The notes beneath the pieces are model-generated. The model searched no databases and was not told the origin of the DNA. It worked only from the letters and a program-made list of their open reading frames with translations. Positions 36,483 through 45,013 of a DNA stretch of 64,000 nucleotides are shown here, piece by piece. A program made the position numbers and the translations under genes. Location: assembly GCF_042677005.1 (NCBI RefSeq), contig NZ_JBHTIF010000001.1:496001-560000 (forward strand), written 5' to 3'. Positions within the stretch are counted from its first letter, which is position 1; each line of letters opens with the position of its first letter. Origin of the DNA: Lysobacter_I brunescens. GTDB lineage: Bacteria; Pseudomonadota; Gammaproteobacteria; Xanthomonadales; Xanthomonadaceae.

Positions 36483-38003
36483 TCAGGGCAGGCCGATGCT
36501 CACCGCATCGCCGGCGCCGGCCACCACCGACACCTCGGCACGGATGCCGCGCGCGCCCAGCCAGGTCGCGACCGCGTCGCCGCGCGCACGGTCTGCGGCG
36601 TCGACCCGCACCGCCGTGACGTTCCAGCGCGCCAGCGCCCAGGCGACCGACTCCAGCGTCGCAATCGCCGGTGCGCCCTCGACGAGTGCGCCCTGCTCGT
36701 CGATCGCGTCCTCAGCCAGGGGGACGATGGGCAATGCCTGCAGCGCCGGGATCACCTCGATCGCGATGTCGCCGGCCTCGGCACGCATCGCCGACTCGAG
36801 CGCGCGCGATGCCGCCAGATCCAGGCCCGCGCGCGGATGCAGGCGCCAGCGTACGACCCGGCCGCCGTCGCTCGTGTCGAAGGCACCGAGATGCGCGATG
36901 GCCTTCGCACGCACCGCCTCCATGGCATCGCGTGCCGCCGAGCGCCGCTGCGCATCGTTCTGCAGCGCGGCCACGCTCTCGCGCAGGCGCGCCAGCGAAT
37001 CGGCCTGCGCGGCAACGGCACCGTCGTCGGTGGTCAGCACCTCGCGCAGCTGCAGCCGCAACGGCCGACCCAGTGCCGCTTCGACCTGCGATTCGATCCG
37101 TTTCGCCATGCCCGGACGGTGGCTCGCCGCCAGCAGGACCGCGTCGACCGCGTAGACCTCGCCGTCGCGCTCGATGCGCAGCGCGCTGACGCGCCCGCCC
37201 GCTTCCGCCGCCGCGTCGTCCAGCGCGGTGCGGATGGTGCGCTCGGCGACGCCGCGCGCGGCGATGTCGCGCAGGGCCAGGCCCAGCGGGATGGACAGCA
37301 GCACGAAACCGGCGACGATCAGGCCCGCCTGCCAGGCCGACTGCTTAGGCGAATCGGCCGTGCCGAAGCGGTACCAGCGCGCCACGATCGTCGCCGAGAA
37401 CGCGATCGCCAGCAGGTTGGTCATGAACAGGAAGGCGGCGCCTCCGGCGATGCCGCCGTTGCCCGTGGCGATGCCGAAGCCGACCACCGCCAGCGGTGGC
37501 ATCAGCGCCGTCGCGATCGCCACGCCGACGATGGTCTCGCCCTTGCGGGTGATCGTCGCGTAGGCCCCGGCGATGCCGGACAGCACCGCGACCAGCAGGT
37601 CGAACAGGGTCGGCTCGGTGCGGCCGAGGATCTCCGGCGTGGCCTCCTGCAGCGGCGACACCAGCACGATGCCGATCGCGATCGCCAGCGCCAGGGCGAC
37701 GCCGGTCGCCAGCGTCTTCAGCGCGCGCCGCATGCTGATGAAATCGAACGTGGCCAGCGACATGCCCAATGCGATGATCGGCCCCATCAGCGGCGAGATC
37801 AGCATCGCGCCGATGATCACCGCCACCGAGTTCTGCAGCAGGCCCAGCAGGGCGATGCCGCAGGCCAGGGTGACCATCAGCGCGTAGCGCGCATCCAGGC
37901 GCGCACCGTCCTCGATGTGGGCCAGCACTGCCGCACGGTCGATATGCTGCCCGCGGATCCGCCACAGGCCGATCCTGCGCCCTATCGCCGCCATGTCGAT
38001 CAT
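36483..38003 (-). CDS. DUF389 family membrane protein
   Basis: A 506-residue protein, starting at the ATG at 38003. The DUF389 membrane region occupies about residues 35-270. It is recognised by NSVAVIIGAMLISPLMGPIIALG, AYATITRKGETIVGVAIATALMPPLAVVG and FLFMTNLLAIAFSATIVARW, roughly six to seven spans. The second half is soluble, with alternating beta-alpha segments and many Arg and Ala residues, and is longer than in typical DUF389 proteins. DUF389 members are widespread, and transport is suspected but unproven. The gene is convergent with the DUF2798 gene and divergent from the transglycosylase gene. Confidence 0.88.
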   Translation of the reverse strand: MIDMAAIGRRIGLWRIRGQHIDRAAVLAHIEDGARLDARYALMVTLACGIALLGLLQNSVAVIIGAMLISPLMGPIIALGMSLATFDFISMRRALKTLATGVALALAIAIGIVLVSPLQEATPEILGRTEPTLFDLLVAVLSGIAGAYATITRKGETIVGVAIATALMPPLAVVGFGIATGNGGIAGGAAFLFMTNLLAIAFSATIVARWYRFGTADSPKQSAWQAGLIVAGFVLLSIPLGLALRDIAARGVAERTIRTALDDAAAEAGGRVSALRIERDGEVYAVDAVLLAASHRPGMAKRIESQVEAALGRPLRLQLREVLTTDDGAVAAQADSLARLRESVAALQNDAQRRSAARDAMEAVRAKAIAHLGAFDTSDGGRVVRWRLHPRAGLDLAASRALESAMRAEAGDIAIEVIPALQALPIVPLAEDAIDEQGALVEGAPAIATLESVAWALARWNVTAVRVDAADRARGDAVATWLGARGIRAEVSVVAGAGDAVSIGLP

Positions 38004-38114
38004 CGTAGCCCCCCTGGATCCTCGTCGTCCCGTCGATCTTAGAGCCTGCCTGCGATCGCCGCATGCCGACGGCATGCGGCTGATCCGGTGGCCGCCCGAT
38101 AGAATCCCCCGGCC

Positions 38115-39005
38115 ATGCCCCGCCCGACCGCCACCATCCCCACCGCCTCGACCCTCGCGCTCTGCGCGGCGCTCGCCTGCGCGCCCGCCGAGGCGCGCAC
38201 GGTCTACCGCTGCGTGCGCAACAACACGGTCAGCCTGTCGACCGCGCCGGAACCTGGCTCGAAGTGCGAAGCGAAGCAGATCGACGACAACGCCGTGCAG
38301 ACGCCGAACCTGTGGGGCGAGATGGGCGTGTTCAGCGGCACGCTCTACGAGCGCGAGCAGGACGGCAAACTGGTCTACGGCACGCGCAACCTGCCCGGCT
38401 CGCGGGTGTTCCTGCGCTTCACCGTGGCCACGCCGCCGGGCGAGCCTGCGCACGAGGGCCTGGGCCGGGTCGGCAAGCCGCAGCTCGACCGCCACCCGCG
38501 CCTGTTCAAGGCCGCCGCGAAGAAGCACAAGGTCGAGGACGCCTGGCTGCGCGCAATCGCGCACGCAGAAAGCCTGTTCGACGAGAAGGCGGTTTCGCCC
38601 AAGGGCGCGCAGGGCGTGATGCAGCTGATGCCCGACACCGCAAAGGAACTGGGTGTCGTCGATCCGTTCTCACCGGCTGAATCGATCGACGCCGGCGCGC
38701 GCTATTTCACCGCGCTGCTGAAGCGCTTCAAGGGCGATGTGACGCTGGCCATCGCCGCCTACAACGCCGGGCCCGGCGTGGTGTCGCGCTACGACGGCGT
38801 GCCGCCGTACGCGGAAACCAAGGCCTACCTGGAGAAGGTGCAGGCGCTGTACCACGCGTACAAGGCCGCGCTCTCGCCACCGCCGCAGCGCCCGGCCGAC
38901 GCGGTGGCGCGCCCTGATCCTGCGCAGCCGCCCGCGCAGGTTCCGTCGAAGGCGTCGCAGAACGCACCGGTGAAGACGCCCGCCCCGACCGCAAAACCTG
39001 CGTGA
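38115..39005 (+). CDS. Lytic transglycosylase (SLT/GH23 type)
   Basis: A 296-residue exported protein with a signal peptide of about 27 residues (ALCAALACAPAEA, then RTVYRC). Residues 30-110 form a DUF4124-like N-terminal region with Cys pairs (CVRNNTVSLS, GSKCEAKQI). The catalytic domain follows: IAHAESLFDEKAVSPKGAQG, whose Glu in AESLF is the catalytic acid, then GVMQLMPDTAKELGV and IAAYNAGPGVVSRY. The C-terminus is Pro/Ala-rich and disordered. It should cleave peptidoglycan glycan strands in the periplasm. The spacer to the divergent DUF389 gene is 111 bp. Confidence 0.92.
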   Translation: MPRPTATIPTASTLALCAALACAPAEARTVYRCVRNNTVSLSTAPEPGSKCEAKQIDDNAVQTPNLWGEMGVFSGTLYEREQDGKLVYGTRNLPGSRVFLRFTVATPPGEPAHEGLGRVGKPQLDRHPRLFKAAAKKHKVEDAWLRAIAHAESLFDEKAVSPKGAQGVMQLMPDTAKELGVVDPFSPAESIDAGARYFTALLKRFKGDVTLAIAAYNAGPGVVSRYDGVPPYAETKAYLEKVQALYHAYKAALSPPPQRPADAVARPDPAQPPAQVPSKASQNAPVKTPAPTAKPA

Positions 39006-39033
39006 GTCCGCAGCCATGCGGCATACTCCTCGC

Positions 39034-39744
39034 ATGACACGCGATTTCAGGATGGTCGGCTTCGACGCCGACGACACGCTCTGGCGCAGCGAGGATTATT
39101 TTCGCGACGCGCAGGTCGAATTCGAACGCATCGTCGGCACCTACGTCGACCTCGACGATGCGCACGACCGGCTGTACGCGGTCGAGAAACGCAACATCGC
39201 GCTGTTCGGCTACGGCGCCAAGGGCATGACGTTGTCGATGATCGAGGCCGCGATCGACATTACGGACGCGCGCATCGGCGCCGCCGACATCCACCGCATC
39301 GTCGAGATCGGCAAATCGGTGCTGCAGCATCCGGTCGAACTGCTGCCGGGCATCCGCGACGCGGTCGAGGACATCGCCCGCGACTGGCCGGTGGTGCTGA
39401 TCACCAAGGGCGACCTGTTCCACCAGGAAGCCAAGGTGCGCGACTCCGGGCTGTCCGACCTGTTCCGGCGCATCGAGATCGTCAGCGAGAAGGACGAGGC
39501 CACGTACGCGCGGCTGATGCGCGAATTCGACATCGCGCCCGAGCAGTTCGCGATGGTCGGCAATTCGCTGCGTTCGGACATCGTGCCGGTGGTCGCGCTG
39601 GGCGGCTGCGGCGTGCACATGCCCTACCACGTGACCTGGGCGCACGAGAACGAGACCGCGCCGCCGATCGCACCCGACCGCATCCGCACGGTCGACGGCC
39701 CCGCGGAACTGCCTGCGGCGATCCGGGCGCTGGCGGCCGGCTGA
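39034..39744 (+). CDS. HAD-superfamily hydrolase
   Basis: A 236-residue protein counted from the ATG at 39034; an ATG at 39016 would add six residues. The HAD motifs are present: motif I FDADDTLWRSED (nucleophile Asp and acid-base Asp), motif II LITKGD, the motif III Lys in the SEKDEATYARL region, and motif IV MVGNSLRSDIVP. The cap is helical and inserted after motif I. The long FDADDTLWRSEDYF start resembles YjjG/phosphoglycolate-phosphatase-like proteins. The substrate cannot be told. It has no signal peptide. Confidence 0.9.
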   Translation: MTRDFRMVGFDADDTLWRSEDYFRDAQVEFERIVGTYVDLDDAHDRLYAVEKRNIALFGYGAKGMTLSMIEAAIDITDARIGAADIHRIVEIGKSVLQHPVELLPGIRDAVEDIARDWPVVLITKGDLFHQEAKVRDSGLSDLFRRIEIVSEKDEATYARLMREFDIAPEQFAMVGNSLRSDIVPVVALGGCGVHMPYHVTWAHENETAPPIAPDRIRTVDGPAELPAAIRALAAG

Positions 39745-39868
39745 ACGTGGAAGCTGAACGGGATCGGGGCGCTTGCCGCCGACCGGCAAGAATTAAAAAA
39801 CGGTTCACGCGCGCGGCGGCATCGTCTGCCCCACGTCGCACCGTCCCGCGACACGCTGGAGAACCGAA

Positions 39869-40282
39869 ATGACGATCCTCGCCCGCTGGATTGCCCCCGT
39901 CGCCCTCGCCGCCGCCCTCGGCGCCGGCGTCCTGATTCCCGCCCCGGCCGAAGCCCGCGACGATCTGATCCGCGTCATCGTCGACCTGCCGGACATCGTG
40001 TTCCGCTCGGGGCATCCGTACTACCGCCACGGCGGCTACGGCTACAACGACCGCCTCATCGTCGAACGCGACCGCCGGGGTCGCCCGGTCTACTACCGCC
40101 AGGTGCCGCGTGGTTACCGCCACGACGGCCCGCCGTACGGCAACGCCTATGGCTACCACCGCAACCGCGACCATCGCTACAGCCGCCAGGTCTGCGACAG
40201 CCGCGGTCGCTGCCGGGTCGAGTACTACGATCCGCGCTACGACCGCCGCGATGATCGCCGTCACTGGCGCGATCGCCACTGA
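39869..40282 (+). CDS. Small secreted Tyr/Arg-rich protein
   Basis: A 137-residue protein with a clear signal peptide (WIAPVALAAALGAGVLIPAPAEA, then RDDLIR). The mature part is extremely rich in Tyr, Arg, His and Gly (HPYYRHGGYGYNDR, YGYHRNRDHRYSR) and carries one Cys pair in VCDSRGRCRVEYYD. Such proteins are common in Xanthomonadaceae and may bind the cell surface, metals or polyanions; none of this can be tested here. GGAG lies upstream of the ATG, and a strong hairpin terminator follows. Confidence 0.78.
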   Translation: MTILARWIAPVALAAALGAGVLIPAPAEARDDLIRVIVDLPDIVFRSGHPYYRHGGYGYNDRLIVERDRRGRPVYYRQVPRGYRHDGPPYGNAYGYHRNRDHRYSRQVCDSRGRCRVEYYDPRYDRRDDRRHWRDRH

Positions 40283-40315
40283 TCCTTTCCTGCGCAGACA
40301 GTCTCCCGCCACCTC

Positions 40316-40348
40316 CGAACGCCGCGCCCCGCGCGGCGTTCGTCTTTC
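40316..40348 (+). terminator. Hairpin terminator after the Tyr/Arg-rich gene
   Basis: A perfect 12-bp GC-rich stem (40316-40327 with 40331-40342) closes a CCC loop and is followed by TCTTTCC. It lies 34 bp after the stop of the preceding plus-strand gene. Confidence 0.75.
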
Positions 40349-40448
40349 CGGCATGCGACATGCCCGTCCGCAAACTGCGACACCGTGGCTGGACGCGGGC
40401 AGGCATGCGCCGGAAGATGCCCCTCCCGAGCCTCCGGAGTCCACCGCC

Positions 40449-41102
40449 ATGCGCCGCCTGATCGCCACCTCGCTGCTCGCGCTCGGCCTCGCCGCCGGCA
40501 CCGCCCACGCCCAGGACTTCAGCATCGGCTGGAACCCGCGCAGCGGCGACGTCTGGGTGGACACCTGGCTGGGCGACATGAACCGCTACGGCAGTCGCTA
40601 CCGCGATCCCTTCATCGATGAACTGGTCCGTCACCACAGCGCACCGCGCGAACTGGTGGTCGACCTGCTCACGCGCCGCCGCTGGGCGCCGGGCGACGTC
40701 TACTTCGCCTGCGCCCTGGCCAAGCTGGTCGGCCGGCCGTGCCGCTACGTCGTCGACATCTGGGAACGCGACCATGGCCAGGGCTGGGGAGCGATCGCCA
40801 AGCGCATGGGCATCAAGCCCGGCTCGGCCGAATTCCACCGCCTCAAACGCGGCATGGTGCCGAGCTACGACCGCTGGGGCCGGCCGATCAGCCTCGACAC
40901 CCAGCTCGAACGCGACTTCCCCGGACGCGGCAAGGGGCCGAAGCACCACTCGGGCGGCCCCAGTCATGGCCCGAATCATGGCCCCGACCACGGCCCGGGC
41001 CATGGCGGCAAGGGCCGGGGCAGCGACCACGGTCCCGGTCATGGCGGCGGCAAGGGACAGGGCAAAGGCAAAGGCAACGGCAAGGGCAAAGGCAAGGACT
41101 GA
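40449..41102 (+). CDS. Secreted protein with His/Gly/Lys-rich low-complexity tail
   Basis: A 217-residue protein. Signal peptide: RLIATSLLALGLAAGTAHA, cleaved before QDFSIG. Residues 22-155 look folded (FSIGWNPRSGDVWVDTWLGD, HSAPRELVVDLLTRRRW, VYFACALAKLVGRPCRYVV, with two Cys). From about residue 165 the chain is pure low complexity: HGP-type repeats (SHGPNHGPDHGPGHG), then GKGKGKGNGKGKGKD. The His-rich part could bind metal and the Lys-Gly part polyanions, which is inference only. GGAG lies upstream of the ATG. The GFA gene follows five bases after the stop. Confidence 0.78.
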   Translation: MRRLIATSLLALGLAAGTAHAQDFSIGWNPRSGDVWVDTWLGDMNRYGSRYRDPFIDELVRHHSAPRELVVDLLTRRRWAPGDVYFACALAKLVGRPCRYVVDIWERDHGQGWGAIAKRMGIKPGSAEFHRLKRGMVPSYDRWGRPISLDTQLERDFPGRGKGPKHHSGGPSHGPNHGPDHGPGHGGKGRGSDHGPGHGGGKGQGKGKGNGKGKGKD

Positions 41103-41106
41103 GCCG

Positions 41107-41514
41107 ATGACCGACGCCCCGGCGTCACGCATCACCCACCACGGCGGCTGTCATTGCCGCCGTGTCCGTTTCGAGGTCGACGCACCGGCCGACCTCGATG
41201 CGCTCGACTGCAACTGCTCGATCTGCCGGATGACCGGCTTCCTCCACCTGATCGTCCCCGCCTCCCGCTTCCGGCTGGTCTCGGGCGAAGACGCGCTCAC
41301 CGACTATCGCTTCAACACCGGCACCGCGCGACACCTCTTCTGCCGCCATTGCGGCGTGAAATCCTTCTACGTCCCACGCAGCCATCCCGACGGCTTCAGC
41401 GTCAACGTGCGCTGCCTCGATCCGGACCCGGCACGCGCCGTCCGGGTCCAGCCCTTCGACGACGGTGACCGCGAAGCCGCCACGGTCGCTCTGGCGCACC
41501 TGTCGCGGGACTGA
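41107..41514 (+). CDS. GFA/CENP-V family zinc protein
   Basis: A 135-residue protein with the full zinc pattern of the glutathione-dependent formaldehyde-activating (GFA) family: GCHCRRVRFEV (Cys15, Cys17), CNCSICR (Cys35, Cys37, Cys40) and FCRHCGVKSFY (Cys79, Cys82). The family holds a beta-tent fold with one structural and one catalytic zinc; only some members act on S-hydroxymethyl-glutathione, so the substrate is open. The start at 41107 is four bases after the preceding stop, suggesting cotranscription. Confidence 0.92.
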   Translation: MTDAPASRITHHGGCHCRRVRFEVDAPADLDALDCNCSICRMTGFLHLIVPASRFRLVSGEDALTDYRFNTGTARHLFCRHCGVKSFYVPRSHPDGFSVNVRCLDPDPARAVRVQPFDDGDREAATVALAHLSRD

Positions 41515-41612
41515 GGTCGCGGCGCCCGGAATCCAGGGCCGCAGACACCAGGCGCCATCGACATCTCCGGCAACCCCGGCCAGACCCCCGGGGCGTTTCG
41601 ATCCGCGCCCCG

Positions 41613-41632
41613 CCCGTGCCGATCGGCACGGG
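41613..41632. promoter_or_regulatory. 20-bp perfect palindrome upstream of ECF sigma gene
   Basis: The twenty bases are their own reverse complement with no spacer (half site CCCGTGCCGA). It lies 138 bp before the sigma factor ATG and touches the -35-like element at 41631. A perfect palindrome of this length is unlikely by chance and suits a dimeric DNA-binding protein. A second, 12-bp palindrome (CCCCGGCCGGGG) follows at 41636-41647. Confidence 0.5.
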
Positions 41633-41660
41633 AAACCCCGGCCGGGGCGCGCGCTATGAT
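41631..41660 (+). promoter_or_regulatory. Candidate promoter of the ECF sigma/kinase operon
   Basis: GGAAAC at 41631-41636 and TATGAT at 41655-41660 are 18 bases apart. The -35-like part resembles the GGAAC core used by many ECF sigma factors, and the -10 matches sigma70 at five of six bases. Autoregulation by the encoded sigma factor is possible. Assigned by eye only. Confidence 0.35.
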
Positions 41661-41770
41661 CGCGACGCGCCCGGGCTGGCCCGGGTGGACGCGCTCCAGG
41701 GAAGGGGGTCGCACGCCATTGCCGCGCTTCCGCCGATACGGACACGGCGTTGCGACCGGAGTCCATCGTC

Positions 41771-42361
41771 ATGTCCGTGGTACCGCCCGCCAATCTGACC
41801 GAGCTGATCAACCGGCGCGAGGCTGCCGACAAGCCGGCCCTGGAGGCGTTGGCGACAGAACTGTGGCCGCGCCTGGAACGCCTCGCCGCGCTGCAGCTGC
41901 ACGGGCGCAGCGGCCTGACCCTGCAGGCGTCGGACCTGGCCCAGGATGCGTGGATCGCGCTGATGCACGACTTCCCCGGGCGCTTCAACAACCGCGAGCA
42001 TTTCTACGCGCTGGCAGCGCGGATCGTGCGCAACATCGTGGTCGACTACCTGCGCCGGCGCAGCGCCGAGAAACGCGGCAGCGGCCTGCCGTTCGAGAAG
42101 CTGGAGCAGATCGAGCACGAAGCCGCTGCGCCGCTGAACGACACCGTGGATTGGATCGCGGTGGATGCGGCGCTGACCGAACTGTCGAAACACCACGAAG
42201 CCGCCGCGCAGGTGGTGGAACTGAAATTCTTCGCCGGCCTGACCAACGAACAGATCGCCGAGGCGATGGACCTGTCCCGGGCGACGGTGGTCCGCCACTA
42301 CCGCTACGCACGCGCCTGGCTGATCGATCACTTCGGGGTGGAGCCGGTCGGGGATGGCTGA
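41771..42361 (+). CDS. ECF-type RNA polymerase sigma factor (TIGR02999-like)
   Basis: A 196-residue sigma factor from the ATG at 41771, nine bases after GGAG; a TTG at 41750 is the alternative. Region 2 carries LQASDLAQDAWIALMHD and FYALAARIVRNIVVDYLRRRSAEKRG. Region 4 carries ELSKHHEAAAQVVELKFFAGLTNEQIAEAMDLSRATVVRHYRYARAWL, a helix-turn-helix. This is the ECF subgroup that usually sits beside a membrane Ser/Thr kinase and lacks an anti-sigma gene. The stop overlaps the kinase start by eight bases, so the two are coupled, and phosphorylation is the likely control. Confidence 0.93.
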   Translation: MSVVPPANLTELINRREAADKPALEALATELWPRLERLAALQLHGRSGLTLQASDLAQDAWIALMHDFPGRFNNREHFYALAARIVRNIVVDYLRRRSAEKRGSGLPFEKLEQIEHEAAAPLNDTVDWIAVDAALTELSKHHEAAAQVVELKFFAGLTNEQIAEAMDLSRATVVRHYRYARAWLIDHFGVEPVGDG

Positions 42362-44954
42362 GCAGGGACGCGGCATCGACGAAGGCCAGCTGTTCGAAGA
42401 CCTCTGCGAACTGACGCGCGACGCGCAGGCGCGCGCGCTGGCGGCGATGGCCGCGCGCGAACCGGCGATGGCCGCGCGGCTGCGCAGGCTGCTGGCCATC
42501 GACGATGCCTACGCCGCGCACACCGCGCGCAGCGTGCGCCCGCAGGAACTGCCCGACCCCGTGGACGGGATCAGCGACATCGGCGCGTTCCGTCTGGTCG
42601 AACGGATCGGCCGCGGCGGCATGGGCGTGGTCTACCTGGCCGAACGGCGCAGCGGATTCGCGCAGCGCGTCGCCCTGAAACTCATGCCGCGTTTCGTCGG
42701 CGACGAGGCCGGCCGCGAGCGGTTCGCGCGCGAACGCGCGCTGCTGGCGCAGCTGCGACATCCCAACATCTGCACCATCCTCGACGGCGGCGAACTGCCC
42801 GACGGCACACCGTGGCTGGCGATGGAGTACGTGCCCGGCGACACGCTGTGCGCCTGGTGCGCGCAGCGCAACAGCAGCCTGCGCGAACGCATCGCGCTGT
42901 TCCTGCAGCTGTGCGACGCCGTGCAGTACGCGCACCGCAACCTCGTGGTGCACCGCGACCTGAAGGACAGCAACGTGCTGGTGGACGACAGCGGCCACCT
43001 GAAGCTGCTGGATTTCGGCATCGCCCGCTCGCTGGTGCCGAACGCCGACGGCCAGACGCTGGCGCAGGACGCGTTCTTCTCGCCGATGACCGCCGCCCCG
43101 GAGCAGGTGCGCGGCGAACGGGTCGCGGTCGGCGCGGATGTCTACGCGCTCGGGGCGATGCTGCACCAGCTGCTGTGCGGCCGGCTGCCCTTCGAGCAGC
43201 CGAAGCGTTCGCCGGTCGAGCTGCAGCGCGCGATCCTGGAACTGGTGCCGCCGCGGATGAGCGATGTTGTCGCGGGCCTGGCGCCGGGACGCGCGCCGGT
43301 GCCTGCGGCCGCGCTGCGCGGCGACCTCGATGCGATCGTCGCGCAGTGCCTGCGCAAGGATGCTGCCGAGCGCTACGCCGAAGTCGGCGAACTCGCCCGC
43401 GACCTGCGCGCCTGGCTCGGCGGCCATCCGATCTCGATCGCGCGCGGCGACCGGCTGTACCGCGCGCGCAAGTTCCTGCAGCGGCACCGGCTGACCGTCG
43501 CCCTCGCGACGACCGCGTTCGCGGGCCTGCTGGTCGCACTCGGCGTGACCCTGTGGCAGGCCGACGCGCTGCGCAGGGAGCGCGATGCCGCCGAGGCCGC
43601 GCGGCGGCAGTCCGAGGTCGACCGCGACCGGGCGCGCACGGTCGCCGCGTTCATGCGCGACACCTTCGAGGAAGCCGATCCGGGACGAGCCACGCGCGGC
43701 GACCTGCTCGCGCGCGAGCTGATCGAACGCGGCCGGCGACGCCTGGACGGACTCGAAAGCCAGCAGGACGTGCAGGCCGAACTGGCGCTGCTGCTGGCGG
43801 AAAGCTACGCGGGCATGGGCCTGCTGCGCGAAAGCGAAGACCTGCTGCGCCGCTACGACACGGTGATCGAACGACTGGCGACCACAGACCCCGATGCGCG
43901 CTGGCGTGCCCGGCGGCTGTCGCTCGGTCACCACATCCGCCTGGACACGGACGGCCCCGAGCTGGACCGCGCCCTGTCGCAGCTGGAGGCCATCGCCACG
44001 ACACCGTGGATGCGCGTGGAGGCGGCCAGCCTGCGCGCACGCCTGCATGAGCGTCGCTCGCAGTTCGGCGCGGCGGCGCGGACCCTGGAAGCGGCGCAGC
44101 GCGACCACGGGGCGACCCTGTCGCCGGAACAATCCCTGCAGCTGCGCGTGGACCTGGGCAATGCGCTGCTGAGCGCGAACCGCATCGAGGACAGCCGGCG
44201 CATCTGCGCGCGGATCGCGGGCGAGCCGCTCGACGGTTTCACGCCCGCGCTGCAGGTCCGCGCGCTGCGCCTGCTCGTGCGCGAACGGGAGAGCGACAGC
44301 CGCGCCGATGCGTCGCTCACGGCCGCCATCCTGCGCTGGCGGGACACGGCGGTCCGGCTGTACGGCGAGGAATCGCTGGAAGCGGCGAAGGCCTACGAAT
44401 ACATGGTGGACACGACCGACGACCGCGCCGAACAGGACGCCCTGGTCGCCAAGGCCTACGCGATCCATCGCGCCAAGCTGCCGCTGGTGTCGACGGAACG
44501 CGCGCATGCGGAATTCAACACCGGGCATTTCCTGGGGAAGTACCGCAACGACATTGTCCGGGCCGAACCCTACTTTGCGAGAGCCGTGGAGATCGGGCGC
44601 CGGCTCAAGGGACGGGGCCATGCCGATGTCCTGCGCTTCGAAGTTGCATGGGCGCGGGCCCTCAATGCGCTGGGACGCCATGCGAGATGCCTGGAGGCCT
44701 TGTCCAATCCGCCGGAACTGCCCGAGGACGCGTCGGACGCCACCCGGCTCGGCAACCTCAGGCTGGCGCTGGCCGAAGCGGCGGCGGCGCAGGGGCTGCA
44801 CGACCGGGCCATGGCCGAAATCGTCGCCATCCAGCGAATGTGGACACGACTGGGCCAGGCGATCCCGGACAAGCAGGCCGCCGCGATGCGTCGCTTCGCT
44901 TCCCCCGCACCGACCATCGCTGCCCCCGTCCCTGCGCCCGTGCGGACGCCCTGA
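42354..44954 (+). CDS. Transmembrane Ser/Thr protein kinase with C-terminal TPR-like region
   Basis: An 866-residue kinase. The kinase domain covers about residues 78-365 and is complete: glycine loop IGRGGMGVVYLAE, Lys in VALKLM, catalytic loop VHRDLKDSNVL, magnesium motif LDFGIARS and TAAPEQVRGE. One membrane span follows at about 382-402 (LTVALATTAFAGLLVALGVTLW), then a charged stretch and a long helical region with TPR-like repeats (AELALLLAESYAGMGLLRESEDLLRRY and later pairs) that should lie in the periplasm. It overlaps the ECF sigma gene. In comparable pairs the kinase phosphorylates the sigma factor in response to an envelope signal. The signal here is unknown. Confidence 0.93.
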   Translation: MAEQGRGIDEGQLFEDLCELTRDAQARALAAMAAREPAMAARLRRLLAIDDAYAAHTARSVRPQELPDPVDGISDIGAFRLVERIGRGGMGVVYLAERRSGFAQRVALKLMPRFVGDEAGRERFARERALLAQLRHPNICTILDGGELPDGTPWLAMEYVPGDTLCAWCAQRNSSLRERIALFLQLCDAVQYAHRNLVVHRDLKDSNVLVDDSGHLKLLDFGIARSLVPNADGQTLAQDAFFSPMTAAPEQVRGERVAVGADVYALGAMLHQLLCGRLPFEQPKRSPVELQRAILELVPPRMSDVVAGLAPGRAPVPAAALRGDLDAIVAQCLRKDAAERYAEVGELARDLRAWLGGHPISIARGDRLYRARKFLQRHRLTVALATTAFAGLLVALGVTLWQADALRRERDAAEAARRQSEVDRDRARTVAAFMRDTFEEADPGRATRGDLLARELIERGRRRLDGLESQQDVQAELALLLAESYAGMGLLRESEDLLRRYDTVIERLATTDPDARWRARRLSLGHHIRLDTDGPELDRALSQLEAIATTPWMRVEAASLRARLHERRSQFGAAARTLEAAQRDHGATLSPEQSLQLRVDLGNALLSANRIEDSRRICARIAGEPLDGFTPALQVRALRLLVRERESDSRADASLTAAILRWRDTAVRLYGEESLEAAKAYEYMVDTTDDRAEQDALVAKAYAIHRAKLPLVSTERAHAEFNTGHFLGKYRNDIVRAEPYFARAVEIGRRLKGRGHADVLRFEVAWARALNALGRHARCLEALSNPPELPEDASDATRLGNLRLALAEAAAAQGLHDRAMAEIVAIQRMWTRLGQAIPDKQAAAMRRFASPAPTIAAPVPAPVRTP

Positions 44955-45013
44955 TCCTCCCCGGATCGGATTTCCGCTCGTACAGACACACCAACCTCCG
45001 ACACACCCAGACC

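Noticed and set aside
39772..39801. CTTGCCG/CGGCAAG dyad followed by an A-rich run, considered as a terminator of the HAD gene
   Set aside because: The A-run would need to be T on the transcribed strand. In the opposite direction the T-run comes before the stem, so it does not fit a terminator either way.
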